From: Pseudocercospora fijiensis CIRAD86
Taxonomy: Eukaryota; Ascomycota; Dothideomycetes; Mycosphaerellales; Mycosphaerellaceae
Direction of reading: 5' to 3'
Length of the DNA: 64,000 nt
NCBI RefSeq assembly: GCF_000340215.1
Contig: NW_006921533.1
Coordinates: 6,167,424-6,231,423 of the forward strand
Part shown: one piece after another, positions 23,301-35,560 of the stretch
How positions within the stretch are numbered: the first letter of the stretch is position 1
Layout: the number at the start of each line of letters is the position of its first letter
The notes under the pieces: model-generated
What the model saw: the letters and a program-made list of their open reading frames with translations, nothing else
Databases searched by the model: none
What the model was told of the DNA's origin: nothing
Translations under genes and position numbers: made by a program

Positions 23301-26300
23301 ATTTGTTGCCGCCGCGGGGTCTAGAAGTCCGCTTATCCTACGCTTACTTATTAACAATACGGGCTATAGCAATCTTATACTGTAGGGTTAGAAACAATAA
23401 ATTGATATACTAAGTCTCGCTATCGTAATTAGGCCGCCTCGATAGGCTATTAGTAGGGTTACTTACGCCTAGCCGATATAATATATTAAAATCGAACCTA
23501 GCGAGGTAGACGGCCTATCTAGCCTATCGACCTATAACCCTTGTAACCTTAGTAATGCTACGGAGGTTGTTATAGTCTATATAGACCTAAATTGTATACT
23601 AAGCACTATTAAGATAGTAGCGCTAATGCTTAAAAGCTTCTACGATTACTAAGAGCTCTTACTCGTAGGTCTTATATCGACGTTCTATATCGATTATCTT
23701 TCGTAAAAAGAAGGCAATCGGGTGCTAGTAATAGTTATTATCTAATTGCTATAATATAATAGCCGATATAGCGAACTATAAAGCGTTAGTCTTAATTCGG
23801 ATCTGCTTACTTAGTACGAAATAGTATAATAAGGGGACATTAGTAAAGCGTTGCTTTAGGCCGTTAAAAGCGGCTTGTGCTCTATTAGTCTATTTAAACT
23901 CTCTAGTTAGGTTAGCCTTAGTTTTAGTAAGCTTAGTTAGGGGCATTACATACCGTAAATAGCTCTTAATAAACCGGCGGTAGAAATTAGCGAAGCCGAG
24001 GAACGATTAAAGCTCCTTAATAGACGTAGGAATAGGCTATTTAGTAATTGTTTTAATCCGATTAGGATTAGCCTTAATACCCTCGGTTGAAATAAAGAAG
24101 CTAAGGAATAATACCTCTTTAGTAGCAAAGGTGCATTTAGAAGGTTTGTAATATAGTCTATAGGCTCGTAGGCGGTCGAGGACCTTACGTACTACGGCCT
24201 AGTATTCTATAATATTAGGTAAATGTATATAAACTAGGATGTTATCTAGGTAAACTATATAGAGATAGTCTAATAGGCCCGAGAGGGCCCGATTAATGTA
24301 GGACTAGAATATAGCAGAGGCATTAGCTAGCCTAAATAGCATAACTAAGTACTCGAAATAGCTATAACGAGTGCGAAAGGCTATCTTCTATTTATCGCCC
24401 TTACGAATACAGATACGATAGTACGTATCCTTAATGTCTAGTATAGTATAGAAGTAGGCGCTAGAAAGGCGATCGAGGGTCTCGTTAATAAGCGGAAGTA
24501 GATAGCGGTCTTTAATAGTAATAGTATTAAGTCCTTAGTAATTAATATATAAACGTAGGCCGCTATCCTTCTTTAGTACGAATAGGATAGGTGCACTAGC
24601 AGGGCTATTGCTATATCGGATTCGACTATTAGCTAGGTTTTCCTCTAGGTACTTACGTAGTATAGTAAGCTCTCGTTTACTAAGGCTATAGAGGGGGCTA
24701 AAAGGAACCTCCTTGCCCTCTATAATATTAATCTTATAATCCGTCTCTTTAAATATAGGCAATGTCGATGCTAGGTAGTGTTTAAATACATTAATATAGG
24801 TTTCTTAAATAGGTACTAGTATACGAGAGAGCTAATTAGGGTCTATACTATTAGGGGGTATAGGTTCATCGTTATCTCTACCGAGAAGATTAGCTATCGG
24901 ATTAGCTAAGGCAGGTATTAGGTTGCTAATAAACAGGACCCTAATATCGTTAGGGCACTCGCTAACATTAATGTATTTAATGTCCTCTTTCCTAGCGATT
25001 CTAAATCGCTACTTCTAGAGGCCTAGGTCTATAGCTATAGCGTAGTACTTAAGAATAGGGTTGCTAATAACAATAGTAGCTCCCCTATATAGGTTGTCTA
25101 TATCTACTACGTAGGCAGTAAAGTCTAGTAGGCGTTTATTTCCGAGGTCGTCCTTTAGAGCTATAGGAATATAGTAGGCTCTATAGGTTAAGTGCCGGGC
25201 GTTATTAAACTAAGCAAGGGTTAGCAGGTCGGTCTTCGGCAGTTATCGAAGGTCTAATTACTTAGCTAGGCGATAGCTAATAAGGGCACTAACTGAATTT
25301 CCTAGATCTAGTATAACCTTAGTTTAATAGATAGTGCCCTTCGTATCCTATACAAGGTAGGAGCGTGTTATAGCTAGCATAATATCGATAGTCTTACGCC
25401 GTACGAGGCTAATAGTTAGTGCGGCGCTTACTCTTTTTTCGAAGGCTAGCCTATAGGGGTAGCGTTAGCCGCTAAGAGGTGCTTTCGGTGTTTAGCGGAA
25501 GCACGGTCAATTCGGGCCTAGTCCTTAGGTTTGTCGTATTAGCCTAGTAGATAGCTAGTACTGTTACAATTAAAGCACTTCAACCTAGTTAGTAGACTAC
25601 CGTAGCTATTATTGCTATTATTAGCCGAGCGGTTAGTATTATAGGGATACGAGCCCCTTCCGCGGCCCCTATCGCGGCCTCCTCTATATAGCCGCCGGCT
25701 ACGGCCTCTTCTACGATCGTTACTATTCCTATTGTTAGCATTGTTGTCCTAATAGGAACCTTAGTTTCCTCCGCGGCTACTACGGTTGCTACGGTTAGTA
25801 CTAGCTAGTCGGATCCTTAATTCTAGTCGTTGCTAAAGCTAGATAGCTCGTTTAGCTGTTTCTACTTTAACTATAAATTAAATACGTATTAGGTTAGCCT
25901 ATTCGAATATACGACGGCGGTCTAATTCGAGAATAAGCTCCTATCTAAGCTTAGGGCGTATTTCCGAGATCTATATAGAATTAGTCTTAGGCGGAAGGTC
26001 GTTTTTAAGGGTTTTTAAATAGGCTTCAAATAAGCGAGCCGATTAATTAGTCTTCTATTTAGCTCGAAGATACAGGTCCTAAGTATATTATTGCCTTAGT
26101 ATAGGGTTTCTAAGGGTGTCTAGTATAATAGTTTTATAGGTTTGCTACTAAATAGCAGTCTAGTTATTAAGGGAGTCGAAATAGTTATCCTATATACGCT
26201 TTAGGTCGCTATTGATGTACTATATAGCGTATACGACTAAGGAATAGTCGTCTAGTAGCGCTCTTAGTGCATTGCGCTAGTTGAGTTTATAGTTACGAAT

Positions 26301-26830
26301 ATAGTCGTTATACTGCTTCCGACTAGAGCTATTAAATATAGTATAGTCCTTGAGTTTAGCATCCTTCTTTTAGATAGGTAGTAAAGAAGGTCCCGCTATT
26401 AGTTTTGCTATTAGGGCTTCCTAAAGGCGACGGAGCTCGAAGAGATTATCCTTTAGCTATTGTTCTTAACGTAGGGCAGTAAGCCTGTTTTAAGTAGCTT
26501 CTTAAAGTCTCCCTAATAGTTAAGGGCTAAAGGCTAGTTAGCTATATCGACGGTTAACAATATTACTAAGAATGTCGTTAATAGGCAACTCTAGGTCGTT
26601 ACCTAGAATTATAGGTTCTTCGGCAGGCCTAGTAGTAGGCTCCTTAGTAGGAGGCACTTTAGCAGGTGCTTTAGTAGGCACTTTAGTAGGCACTTTAGCA
26701 GGCACTGTGCTACTAGCGTTATCGTTGCTAGTGCTACTAGCGGTAGCATAGTTGTTGTTTCGTAATAAGCTAGCTATTATAAGGGGCGACACTAATAATA
26801 TATTATTAGCCCCTAAGATAAGGATATAGC
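20343..26830 (-). pseudogene. Gypsy-1 gag-pol, RIP-degraded
   Basis: Minus-strand order: Gag relic from about 26800 down, a zinc-knuckle near 25550-25590 (CFNC kept, the later His and Cys turned to Tyr), protease near 25000-25350, reverse transcriptase near 23950-24780 (KKDSGLRLYINY, then VYLDNILVY), RNase H near 23200-23900, integrase near 22400-22800 (VNAILVIVDRFTKGA-like), and a chromodomain near 21590-21700 (LLRWwGYLPKwDSWE, w marking stops at Trp/Lys sites). Short open pieces at 24535-24762 and 22555-22740 are fragments of RT and IN. About 1.2 kb between the chromodomain and the 3' LTR has no readable product. Confidence 0.85.
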
Positions 26831-27049
26831 GGAATTAGTAGATATCGGCTTAGTATGCTTAACTTAGTGTAATAGGCCGTATAGAAGGCCTTGCTTAATA
26901 ATTAGTACGGTTGTTTCGATAGAATAGTACGTATAGGTTCTGTTCTTCGGGCGCAATATAGTTAAATTAGTCTTATTCGTAGCTATACCGCTAAAAGCTT
27001 GAAATAAGGACTATCTAGCTACTGCCCTTAAAGAGTAGATCGAATACTA

Positions 27050-27246
27050 TATAAGAAGGGTTATATTAGTAGGTAGATAGGGTAGTAGTAGGTATAGGTA
27101 GTATTCGATAAGGATCTAGGAGGAGAGGGAGGAAGGTAGGAGAGTTAGCCTAACGCTAAGCGCTAAGCCCTGCCTAAGGCACTAAGACCCTAGCTTTACT
27201 CGGCCTAATTATATGCTAATTACGTATAGCCTCTTTGGCTCTAACA
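27050..27246 (-). repeat. Gypsy-1 5' LTR (197 bp)
   Basis: Carries TAGTATTCGAT at 27099-27109, the inverted copy of the 11 nt directly outside the LTR (27039-27049). Outer TG is mutated to TA. Confidence 0.93.
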
Positions 27247-27589
27247 CTTAAATGCACGATTTAAGCCTAGAATTCGAATCTATACTAAGTTTCTTACTAA
27301 AAGCTAAACCCTAGCTATTGCCTTTATATTCTATAAGTATCTACTAAACCCTATTACATCCTTCGCCGTACTCTAAGTAGTACCTCCTACTTTTAAGCCC
27401 TTATATTAAGTCTAGTTCTTAACTAATTACCGTCGTATTTAGTATATATCTACCTCGCTATTCTATTACGATAATTAGCATAACTTTTATTCTTAACCTT
27501 TTCGGCGTAGCGCCTATTATCGACGTAAACCTTAGCCGTTATATCGGCCTCTTAAGCGGCATTTAATTTAGCGTTAGTTAGAAGGAGAC

Positions 27590-28598
27590 CTAGCTCTAAA
27601 GACAGCGGTTATCGACTATTAGATAGGATAAAGTTATAGATAATATAATAGGCGACGATAAAGCGACTTTATTAGGTAATCGACTAGCTATTTAGTCCCT
27701 TTTTAATAAGCCTAAACCGCCTATTTATAATACTAAATATCCTCTCGACATAGTTACGAAGCCAAGTATAGCGGAGGTTGTAAATCTCTCGATAATTAGT
27801 CGGTCGTTCTTCTGCCTCGCTTTACTTATAAAAGTAATATTGTATTTTCTAATATAGTACTAAGAGCCGTAGATCTTTAAAGGAATATCTACTGTCTATA
27901 AGATAGAAGTAGCTATCTAGTACGTCGAAGCCTAACTAATAGGCCTTCCTTAATATAGTGCTATCTATTACTAACCTTTCGTATCTAGGTATTATATATA
28001 AGAAGCGTAAAGACAAGTTATAGGCGGCTATTATATTCTATATAATATAGCCCTTCCGATAACGCTATAGATTGCTATTAATCTTCGATAGACTAGCTAT
28101 TAATAAGGTGCCGTCGATAGCGCCTATAATGCCCTTAAAATATAGCTAGAACTTACCTTCGTCGGTATCCTTAGACTATAGCGGTTTATCGTCCTTTTAT
28201 AGCAATTTAATCTATTCCTTCGCTATACGATATAAACAGCGCGATACGGCATAGATTATCCTTCGTAGTGTCTCTCTTACTATACTAAAGTCGTTAGCAA
28301 GGTTACTAAGGCTCCTATTATATCCGACTATAATAAGAAAAAAAATAACTCGTAACTTAATAGAGTATTTGTTTCTATTCTTGCCTTCTAAACTATTCTT
28401 CTATAGCTCTTCTACTAACGCGTACAATACCGGTTACTTTAACCTCGTACGCTCGTAATAGTACTTCGGCGGACTATATAGTACTCGAAATGCCTCGCTT
28501 TCTATCCTACTATAGTTTACCTAAACTAACCTTCGTCCTAGTAGTCGATATATCGTATAGCGGCGCAATTTAGGTAGTTCTTCGAGCAATAACGGCAT
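27590..28598 (-). pseudogene. PIF/Harbinger DDE transposase, RIP-degraded
   Basis: From an ATG at 28598 the minus strand reads about 335 codons broken only by TAG/TAA at probable Trp/Gln sites. A helix-turn-helix-like region (LSNLANDFSIVRETLRRII, near 28250-28320) precedes the core. The core has GIIGAIDGT (first Asp, near 28100), RYRKGYI, a second Asp in VIDSTILR (near 27955) and a third acidic site in LRNYVERIF (near 27760). This is the DDE_Tnp_4 pattern of PIF/Harbinger transposases. It would excise and insert the element; the copy is dead. Confidence 0.82.
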
Positions 28599-28931
28599 CG
28601 TACTAGTAATAGCGCTTACCGACAATACGACCGCTAATAATCGCTCTATTATATCTTATTCTTTACCTCCGCTACCCTATATCTTATTAACTACTATATA
28701 GCTCCTTTTGTAAGACGTAGAAAGAGGTAGATACTACGGCGCTATACCGGAAGTCTATAGGGCGCATAGATAGGCTTAAAAGCTTCTTAAGAGTTAGTTA
28801 TACTAATTATACTATATATAGTATAATCTTAGCGAGTTTACGAGCATAGCGATAACTAACGATTTAATAATCGTTGTTATATAAGACAGGTTGGTTATTA
28901 GAAGAGTTGTTATAATCTACGGCTAGGTTAT

Positions 28932-28960
28932 GCTATAACCTGTTGCAAGTAGACAGGGCC
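28932..28960 (-). repeat. Right terminal inverted repeat of Harbinger element
   Basis: Reads GGCCCTGTCTACTTGCAACA on the minus strand from 28960; partner of 11504-11532. Followed by TCA, the 3-bp target site. Confidence 0.85.
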
Positions 28961-28963
28961 TCA

Positions 28964-29975
28964 GCACAACGCACGCCGAGTGTGCTCTCGGTGGCACGCG
29001 CACGGTGGCTCGGACCAGGCGTGGATCATTGTGCGCCATGGCCCTGGCATTTCGACAGCCTTTTGCTTCCCGACTTCCCGTGCCTTAGTCACCTTACTGC
29101 ATCAGCGTCTGCACATTATTATTATTCTCCCCACCACGACGAGCACGGGACGATCGCTGGTGGACCAACAGGCCAGGCCAGCCCAACCCAGGCCAGCCCA
29201 GGCCAGCCCATCGCCATTGTCATCACCATCGCCATCGCCATCGCCATCGCATGCAGTGTGGGAATGGGACTACTGCAGTACGGAGACGCGTAATATCGTC
29301 TGCGTCTGCGTCTGCATGCACGCAGTTTCATCGAGCTCACCTGCTGCTCTCCGCCTATTTTTGGTCTAGCGTGAGCTATTCGCGACCATGTTGCCGCCAC
29401 CCGCTTCTCTCGACCACAGAAATTCATTGACCGTCCACGCTGGTGCAGTTGAATACGAGCACTCCGTCACCCGTATGAAGCAGAGGGCCAAACAATCCTT
29501 CTCGTATCCATGTTCGAAGCAATGTCATTGCGGTGCAATTATTCATGTGTGTGTCGCGTGTGCAAATCGTAGCTTGGTCAGTCATGCTTACTACTGTACC
29601 TACTTTTCGCTGCGACTGAATTGGTCGTTAGAGTTGGTACCATCACTGTTGAACCGGCCCCTTGCTGCACTACCAACGCCCGATTCCCATTCGCTCCTCT
29701 TCACGCCCTGCTCCAAGCCAGTGATCCAACTCCTGTCTGCAGCCTCCTCTTCGCATTATTATTGTGCCCTTCTGAACGCAGCCAGCCCTACCAACACTCG
29801 CTTGCCGTCCCTGCACCAGTATTATTGCCATTCGCTTCAGCCTTCAGGACGACTGATCAATTCCACATTCGTTGTTGAGAGGAAGTGCTGTCGGCGTCGG
29901 CGTCCAGAGAGCAACTGCAATCCAGAAGCCAGCAGAAGCTGAGCACACAGTGAGGACACAGTACCACCACCACCA

Positions 29976-30007
<32 letters not shown>

Positions 30008-30107
30008 AGCGAACTCTCACGAGAGAACCGGCGGCTCTACTGGGATCGCGCAACACCCAGCATCTGCCCCAAGAGGGCTCTGGCCACCAGCATCTCTACC
30101 GCCCAAC
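28964..30107 (+). promoter_or_regulatory. Upstream region and leader of class VII chitin synthase
   Basis: 1.14 kb of host sequence of normal composition between the Harbinger end and the chsVII start. It contains low-complexity tracts: CCAGGCCAGC repeats at 29170-29205, ATCGCC repeats at 29209-29250 and a CAC/CGC triplet run at 29963-30009. Open frames across these are compositional. It is the other half of the split divergent promoter. Confidence 0.6.
29963..30009. repeat. (CAC)n(CGC)n triplet repeat in chsVII leader
   Basis: About 15 trinucleotide units, CAC then CGC then CAC, about 100-145 bp upstream of the chsVII start codon. Confidence 0.85.
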
Positions 30108-33100
30108 ATGGCATACCGCATGTCTACCTACTCTAATAACTCGTCCGCTCCCCCACCACCGACGAACACGATGCAGCAGAGCACCGCACACGTCAGCACC
30201 ACCACCCTGCTCAATTCATTGCACAGCGCATTTTCATCCGGTCAGTCGTATGCGCTGGAATCGAGCGCCAGTCTGGTCGTCAACACCTGGGTGACCGGCT
30301 CGAGTACTGGTCCAGATGGCAGATATGGGGGCACAATCGACTCAGATCTGGCCCGAAGGACCTGGGAACATGCGCGACGTCGAGCAGAAGACGCTTGCAT
30401 AATATTGGGGTAAGCAATAGCACACTCTGTGTCTCCTGCTCTGCTGGCAACGTGAAAGCTGACCGTGACCGCGACCACCACAGTTCTCTGCACCACTCAA
30501 CTCCCTCCCTTTTCGCTCCGTTTGCCTCCGCCCTCCCCCTTTCCGTGCCCGGCACCTTCTACACCGCTCTTAATGCCATACGGCCATTCTTACACTGTCT
30601 GACCCCCTTTAATCCCTCCTTGCCTCGCTACTCCGGACTGGCCGCCATTTTCACCCTCGCATTGACTGGAGAGATCACCGGCGCTTCTCTCAGCCTTTCG
30701 TCATCCGGCATTGACACTCAAACCGGTTTGCTCAACATTCCCGCAGAATCAGGCTACAGGGCTTTTGATGTCTTCTATTATCTTCTCACCTCACAGAGTG
30801 AGCAGGAGAGGGAATTCTTGGGCCTGAAATCACCCAACCAATACGCTCTGCTGAGGAAGTCCGACACGTATAGAGCACCTTCGTATCTTCCAACAGCCGA
30901 CGACACTGCCGCCGCCGAAGACTTTCGAGAATCGCTCAAGGCTATTGGTATCAAGGGTAAGGCCCTGCGAAATCTGCTCTCCGTCCTTGCCGCCATACTC
31001 CGCCTCGGTGATGCGATAGGATTCCTCGTCGACCAGGAAGAGCTAGAGTCAAATTGTGAGCAAGTGGGAGAATTGCTGGATCTCGATCCAGAAGTGCTTC
31101 TCAAGAAATGCGCCACGGACGAGCGACAAGTCTTGATGGCGGCAATCTATGAAGCAGTCGTGGACTGGGTCATCATGCAGGCCAACGAGACCATCAGAAA
31201 TGAGATAAGGAATGGAAGCGCTCTCGCATCGTCCAGTGGCAGTGAAAATGGTGCTGCGACGCCTTCCAGCGGCCACGACGACGTCGATAGCGTCAGCATC
31301 ACTCTCATTGAGATTCCAAGCCAGACTCTCGGCAAGGCCGTTTGTCTCAAGACAATCTTCGACGACAGCACCGGCATCAACGCCGAGATGAAGGAAGACG
31401 GTGTACCGATCGTGCCAGCTGGGTCTTCCGTCATCAGAGAGATGAAGGATTCCGTGTCCCAGGCTGAGGCAGATCTGAACATCCCTGGTGGTCCAGCCGC
31501 CAGAGAGCGTGAAATGGAACTGGACCGCAGACAGCGCGTGCTGGAGAAGGTCGGAATCGAGACTGATGACGACAGCTTTTTAAGGCAACTTTTGTACCCA
31601 ATTGCTGGCCACGGAATCTCACTGGGAAAGACTGGTCGCTTTGAGCTCATGGATGTGCTGGGCAGCAGCCGAGTGTGGTTTCAGCTGTGCTTGCACCCGA
31701 GTGACGAGTCGCCTGCGAATCTCGCAAATCACGTACCGGGAAGCTTTCCATGGTCCGCAGGCTCGGTTTCGAGCCAAATCCGTGCTTGGAGACTACCAGA
31801 ATGGGCAAACTTCAGGAACAAGCAACTCGACTTCACCGCTGATTTTGATGTGGAAGAGTTTGTCGACCGCTATCGCCGCTTGGGATGCATGGACGGCAAG
31901 GACGGAGTCGAAAGCTGGATACTTGAGCGTGGTTGGAGCAACGGCGAGGTCATTGTTGGTCACGAGCGCATTTGGATGCGTGAAGCAGCCTACTGGGAAG
32001 CCGAGAGCATGCTCGACATGAAACCAGCAGACGATATGGCCGGCTCTGGCATGCTTGGCGGCATGGTAGGTGCTGCTGGCATGGATGGCTACGGCGCCCA
32101 TTCTCCTCTGGCGGCCGCCACAGAGAATAACTTTGGCGGCTTCGACGATGGCAGTCGCTCAACGCTGGCTCGTAACCCAAGCCACGTTGCTCCAAGTAGG
32201 ATGGGAGCAAAGAGTCTCGCACCAACCCAGGCTCACACGATCCGTAGTATCAGCGGAGGTGACTACGGTCTCGGCTTCAAGGGCGACGACAAGCGCAACT
32301 ACATCGGCTTCGAGGGAGAGATTGACGGCGAACTGGCCGAAGGCAAAGAGCTCGAGATCCTCCCTGTCACCAGAGGCCGACGTATGTGGGTGAGCCTTGT
32401 TTGGGCCATGACTTTCTGGATACCCTCACCACTTCTCACCCACCTCGGCCGCATGAAGCGTCCCGATGTTCGCATGGCTTGGCGAGAGAAGCTGGCGTTG
32501 GTGATACTTATTTTCTTGATGAACGGCATAGTGGTCTTCTATATCATAGGATTTGGCAAGCTCCTTTGCCCCAACCGTGACAAGGTATGGTCTCGCAAGG
32601 AAGTCTCTTATCACCAGGGGGAGAACGACTACTATGCATCCTTCCGAGGAGGCGTTTACGATCTTACCAAGTTCTACAAACTCCAGCACTCGGATACTTC
32701 GATCGAAACGACGACCACTAACATGGAACCATTTGCGGGAGCTGACGTGACAGAGTATATCGTGCCACCTCTCACGCTTGCTTGTCCTGGCCTGGGCATA
32801 TCGGACACCATCCAGCTCCAGAGCAATAACACTCTGCTATATCCCAACGCCGAGCACACCTCCGGTCCGCGTTTTCAACCTGACACCACTACAAAGCTGC
32901 ACAACATCAACTGGTACATCGACGTCTTCTTGCCACGCATGAAGCAGTACTATAAAGGCGAGCTGGTCTATAAGCGATCCACCATTGCGAGCGAAGGACA
33001 GAAGTACAGCCGCAAATGGTCCATCATCAACGAGAAGGTCTATGACTTGACGAATTACTTCTACACTCTCGACCTGGAGAATCATCTTCCTGCCTACGAT

Positions 33101-35560
33101 TTCCTCCCAGCTGATGTCGTGACGCTCTTCTCCAACAATCCTGGCGGCGACATCACAGAGCAATGGAACAAGAACCTCAACTTCACAACCCGCACGAACA
33201 GTCTGAACTGCTTGAACAACATGTTCTACATCGGTGGTGTCGACTTCCGTCAGTCCGCCAGATGTCAAGTGAACAACTATATTCTACTTGCCTTCACCAT
33301 CATCTTGTGCGCGGTCATCCTAACGAAGTTCTTGGCCGCTCTCCAGCTTGGTTCCAAACGAAGACCGTCTCAGCAAGACAAATTCGTCATTTGCCAAGTT
33401 CCAGCATATACCGAAGGTGAAGACTCCCTCCGAAAAGGTCTAGACTCTCTCACTGCGTTGGCCTACGACAACAAGAGGAAGCTCATTTGCGTTATCTGCG
33501 ACGGTATGATCGTCGGAGGCGGAAATGATCGACCTACTCCAAAGATCGTCCTGGACATCCTAGGAGTTGACCCGAAGATAGATCCTCCGGCGTTACCATT
33601 CAAGTCCGTAGGTGTCGGAGCCGAACAACTGAATTATGGAAAAGTTTATTCTGGCCTCTACGAATACGAGGGAAATGTGGTTCCATACTTGGTCGTGGTC
33701 AAGGTCGGCAAGGAGTCGGAACAGCGCAAGTCGAAGCCCGGAAACCGTGGTAAGCGTGACTCTCAAATCATGCTCATGAGTTTCCTCAACCGCGTACACC
33801 ACCGCTCGGCGATGAACCCTCTGGAATTGGAAATGTTCCACCAGATCAACAATATCATTGGTGTCGATCCGGAGCTGTACGAGTATCTGTTCATGGTTGA
33901 CGCCGATACGAAGGTCAAGGAGGACTCCCTCAATAGGCTTGTCGCAGCTTGCGCGAACGATGCAAAGATTGCTGGTATATGTGGTGAAACGTCCCTGGAG
34001 AACGAGGAGCGCTCTTGGTGGACGATGATCCAGGTGTACGAGTACTACATTTCTCACCACTTGGCGAAGGCATTCGAGAGCTTATTCGGCAGTGTTACTT
34101 GCTTGCCCGGATGGTATGTATCTGCACTCACTTTTGGAGAAAAGGCGGCTCATTTGCTAACGACCACTCGCAGTTTCTGCATGTATCGCCTACGCACGGC
34201 CGATAAAGGGCGACCTCTCATCATTTCCGACAAGATTTGCAGAGAGTACGCGGACAGCCAGATCGACACTTTGCATAAGAAGAATTTGTTGTCTCTTGGT
34301 GAAGATCGTTATCTGACGACTCTGATGTGCAAACACTTCCCGTCCATGTCTTACAAATTCCTTCCGGACGCGTACGCTCTCACGGAAGCACCGGCTCAAT
34401 GGTCCGTCCTCCTCTCACAACGTCGTCGCTGGATCAATTCGACCATCCACAATCTGGCAGAAATGATGCAAGTCGACCTTTGCGGGTTTTGCTGTTTCTC
34501 CATGCGCTTCGTGGTCTTCATTGATCTCTTCGGTACAGTCATCCTGCCAGCGACATGCGCATACTTGGTCTACCTCGTCTACACTGTGGCCTCGGGATCT
34601 GGGCAATTTCCGCTGATCTCGATCATCATGCTTGCCGCGGTATACGGTCTCCAAGCCGTCATCTTCACCATCAAGAGGCAGTGGCAGCACATTGGATGGA
34701 TGATCATTTACATCCTGGCCTATCCAATCTGGTCATTCATCCTTCCAGTGTACTCCTTCTGGAAGCAGGACGATTTCTCCTGGGGTAACACGCGTGTCGT
34801 GGTTGGAGAACGTGGTGACAAGAAAGTTGTGGCTGTCGACGACGAAGGATACGATCCACGGAGTATACCTCTACAGAGATGGGATGACTACGCCGTTGCG
34901 AACAATCTTCCGGGTCGTCGCGCGTATGGCAACGAGAAGGATACCGGCCTTTACCAAGACGGAGGCTACGAAATGGACGACATGCACTCGGTGTATAGCT
35001 CCGCCAAGCCAGCCTCGACTATCCTTACTGGGTTTCCGCAGCACCAATCATTCCGACCGCCACAGTCGCCTGGCCCATTTAATGCACTGGGTCGTCAATC
35101 GACGTTCACTCAAATGACTCGGTACAACGAAAACCCCGCTGGCCAAGATTCGCAACGCCTGATGTCCATGGGAGGCATGAGCGATCACCACAACAGCGGC
35201 AGTAGGTCGCCGTATAGCCCTCGTCACCAATCCCAGGAGAATCTGATGGGTGGCATGCAGTCACCGCCGCTGTACCAAGGCCCTCGTGCACGATCACCCC
35301 TTGGTGGTCCACAGTTCAGCCGACCTGGTTCTACAAACCCAAGTCAGCATCTCAGCTCGTTGTCAGCCTTCCAAACACAAGGACCCACCAACGAGGCTAT
35401 CACGATGGCCATTCGCGAGTGCCTAGGTGAAGTTGACATGGACAGCGTCACCAAGAAGCAACTCAAAGCATTGGCGGAACAGAAGCTCCAATGTCAGCTT
35501 ATTGGAGAAAAGCGAGCATTCTTGGATCACCAGATTGATCACGAGCTCGCTAACATGTAG
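30108..35560 (+). CDS. chsVII: Class VII chitin synthase with short myosin-like domain (CsmB type)
   Basis: CDS is join(30108..30409,30484..34113,34174..35560), 1772 aa. Intron 1 (74 bp, GTAAGC..CACAG) joins CIILG to SLHHSTPS. Intron 2 (60 bp, GTATGT, branch GCTAAC, CGCAG) joins LPG to CFCMY inside the catalytic domain. The N-terminal ~650 residues are the degenerate myosin-like region without a P-loop, as expected for class VII. Membrane segments near 735 and 775 and a cytochrome-b5-like region near 800-900 precede the GT2 core with DADT, GEDRYL and QRRRW (about 1392-1396) and [10 protein letters not shown] Gly/Ser/Pro-rich linker and DEK_C domain end the protein. Members work with class V in polarised chitin deposition and wall strength (family knowledge). 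Transcribed away from the class V gene. Confidence 0.95.

Larger units (their letters stand above)
20132..27246 (-). mobile_element. Ty3/gypsy chromovirus Gypsy-1, complete but RIP-killed
   Basis: Two 197-bp LTRs (20132-20328 and 27050-27246) flank a 6.7-kb interior. The target duplication CTTAA is perfect at 20127-20131 and 27247-27251. Gag-pol is on the minus strand, so 27050-27246 is the 5' LTR. A purine-rich tract (minus strand AGAAGGGAAGC) adjoins the 3' LTR at 20329-20342. The insertion lies in the Harbinger element, so it is younger than that element. Same family as the solo LTR at 107-302. Confidence 0.94.
11504..28960. mobile_element. PIF/Harbinger DNA transposon, nested and RIP-degraded
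   Basis: The ends match in inverted orientation: 11504-11532 against 28932-28960 agree at 25 of 29 positions, and all differences are transitions. The element begins GGCCCT. The 3-bp flanks are TTA (11501-11503) and TCA (28961-28963), which agree if CpA became TpA by RIP. Inside are a plus-strand Myb/SANT-like frame at the left and a minus-strand DDE transposase at the right, the two-gene layout of PIF/Harbinger elements. Removing Gypsy-3 and Gypsy-1 with one copy of each target duplication leaves about 3.57 kb. It lies wholly between the two chitin synthase genes. Confidence 0.85.

Noticed and set aside
28943..30056. Several open frames of 70-180 codons upstream of chsVII
   Set aside because: They follow GC-rich low-complexity repeats, have no family features, and overlap one another in different frames.
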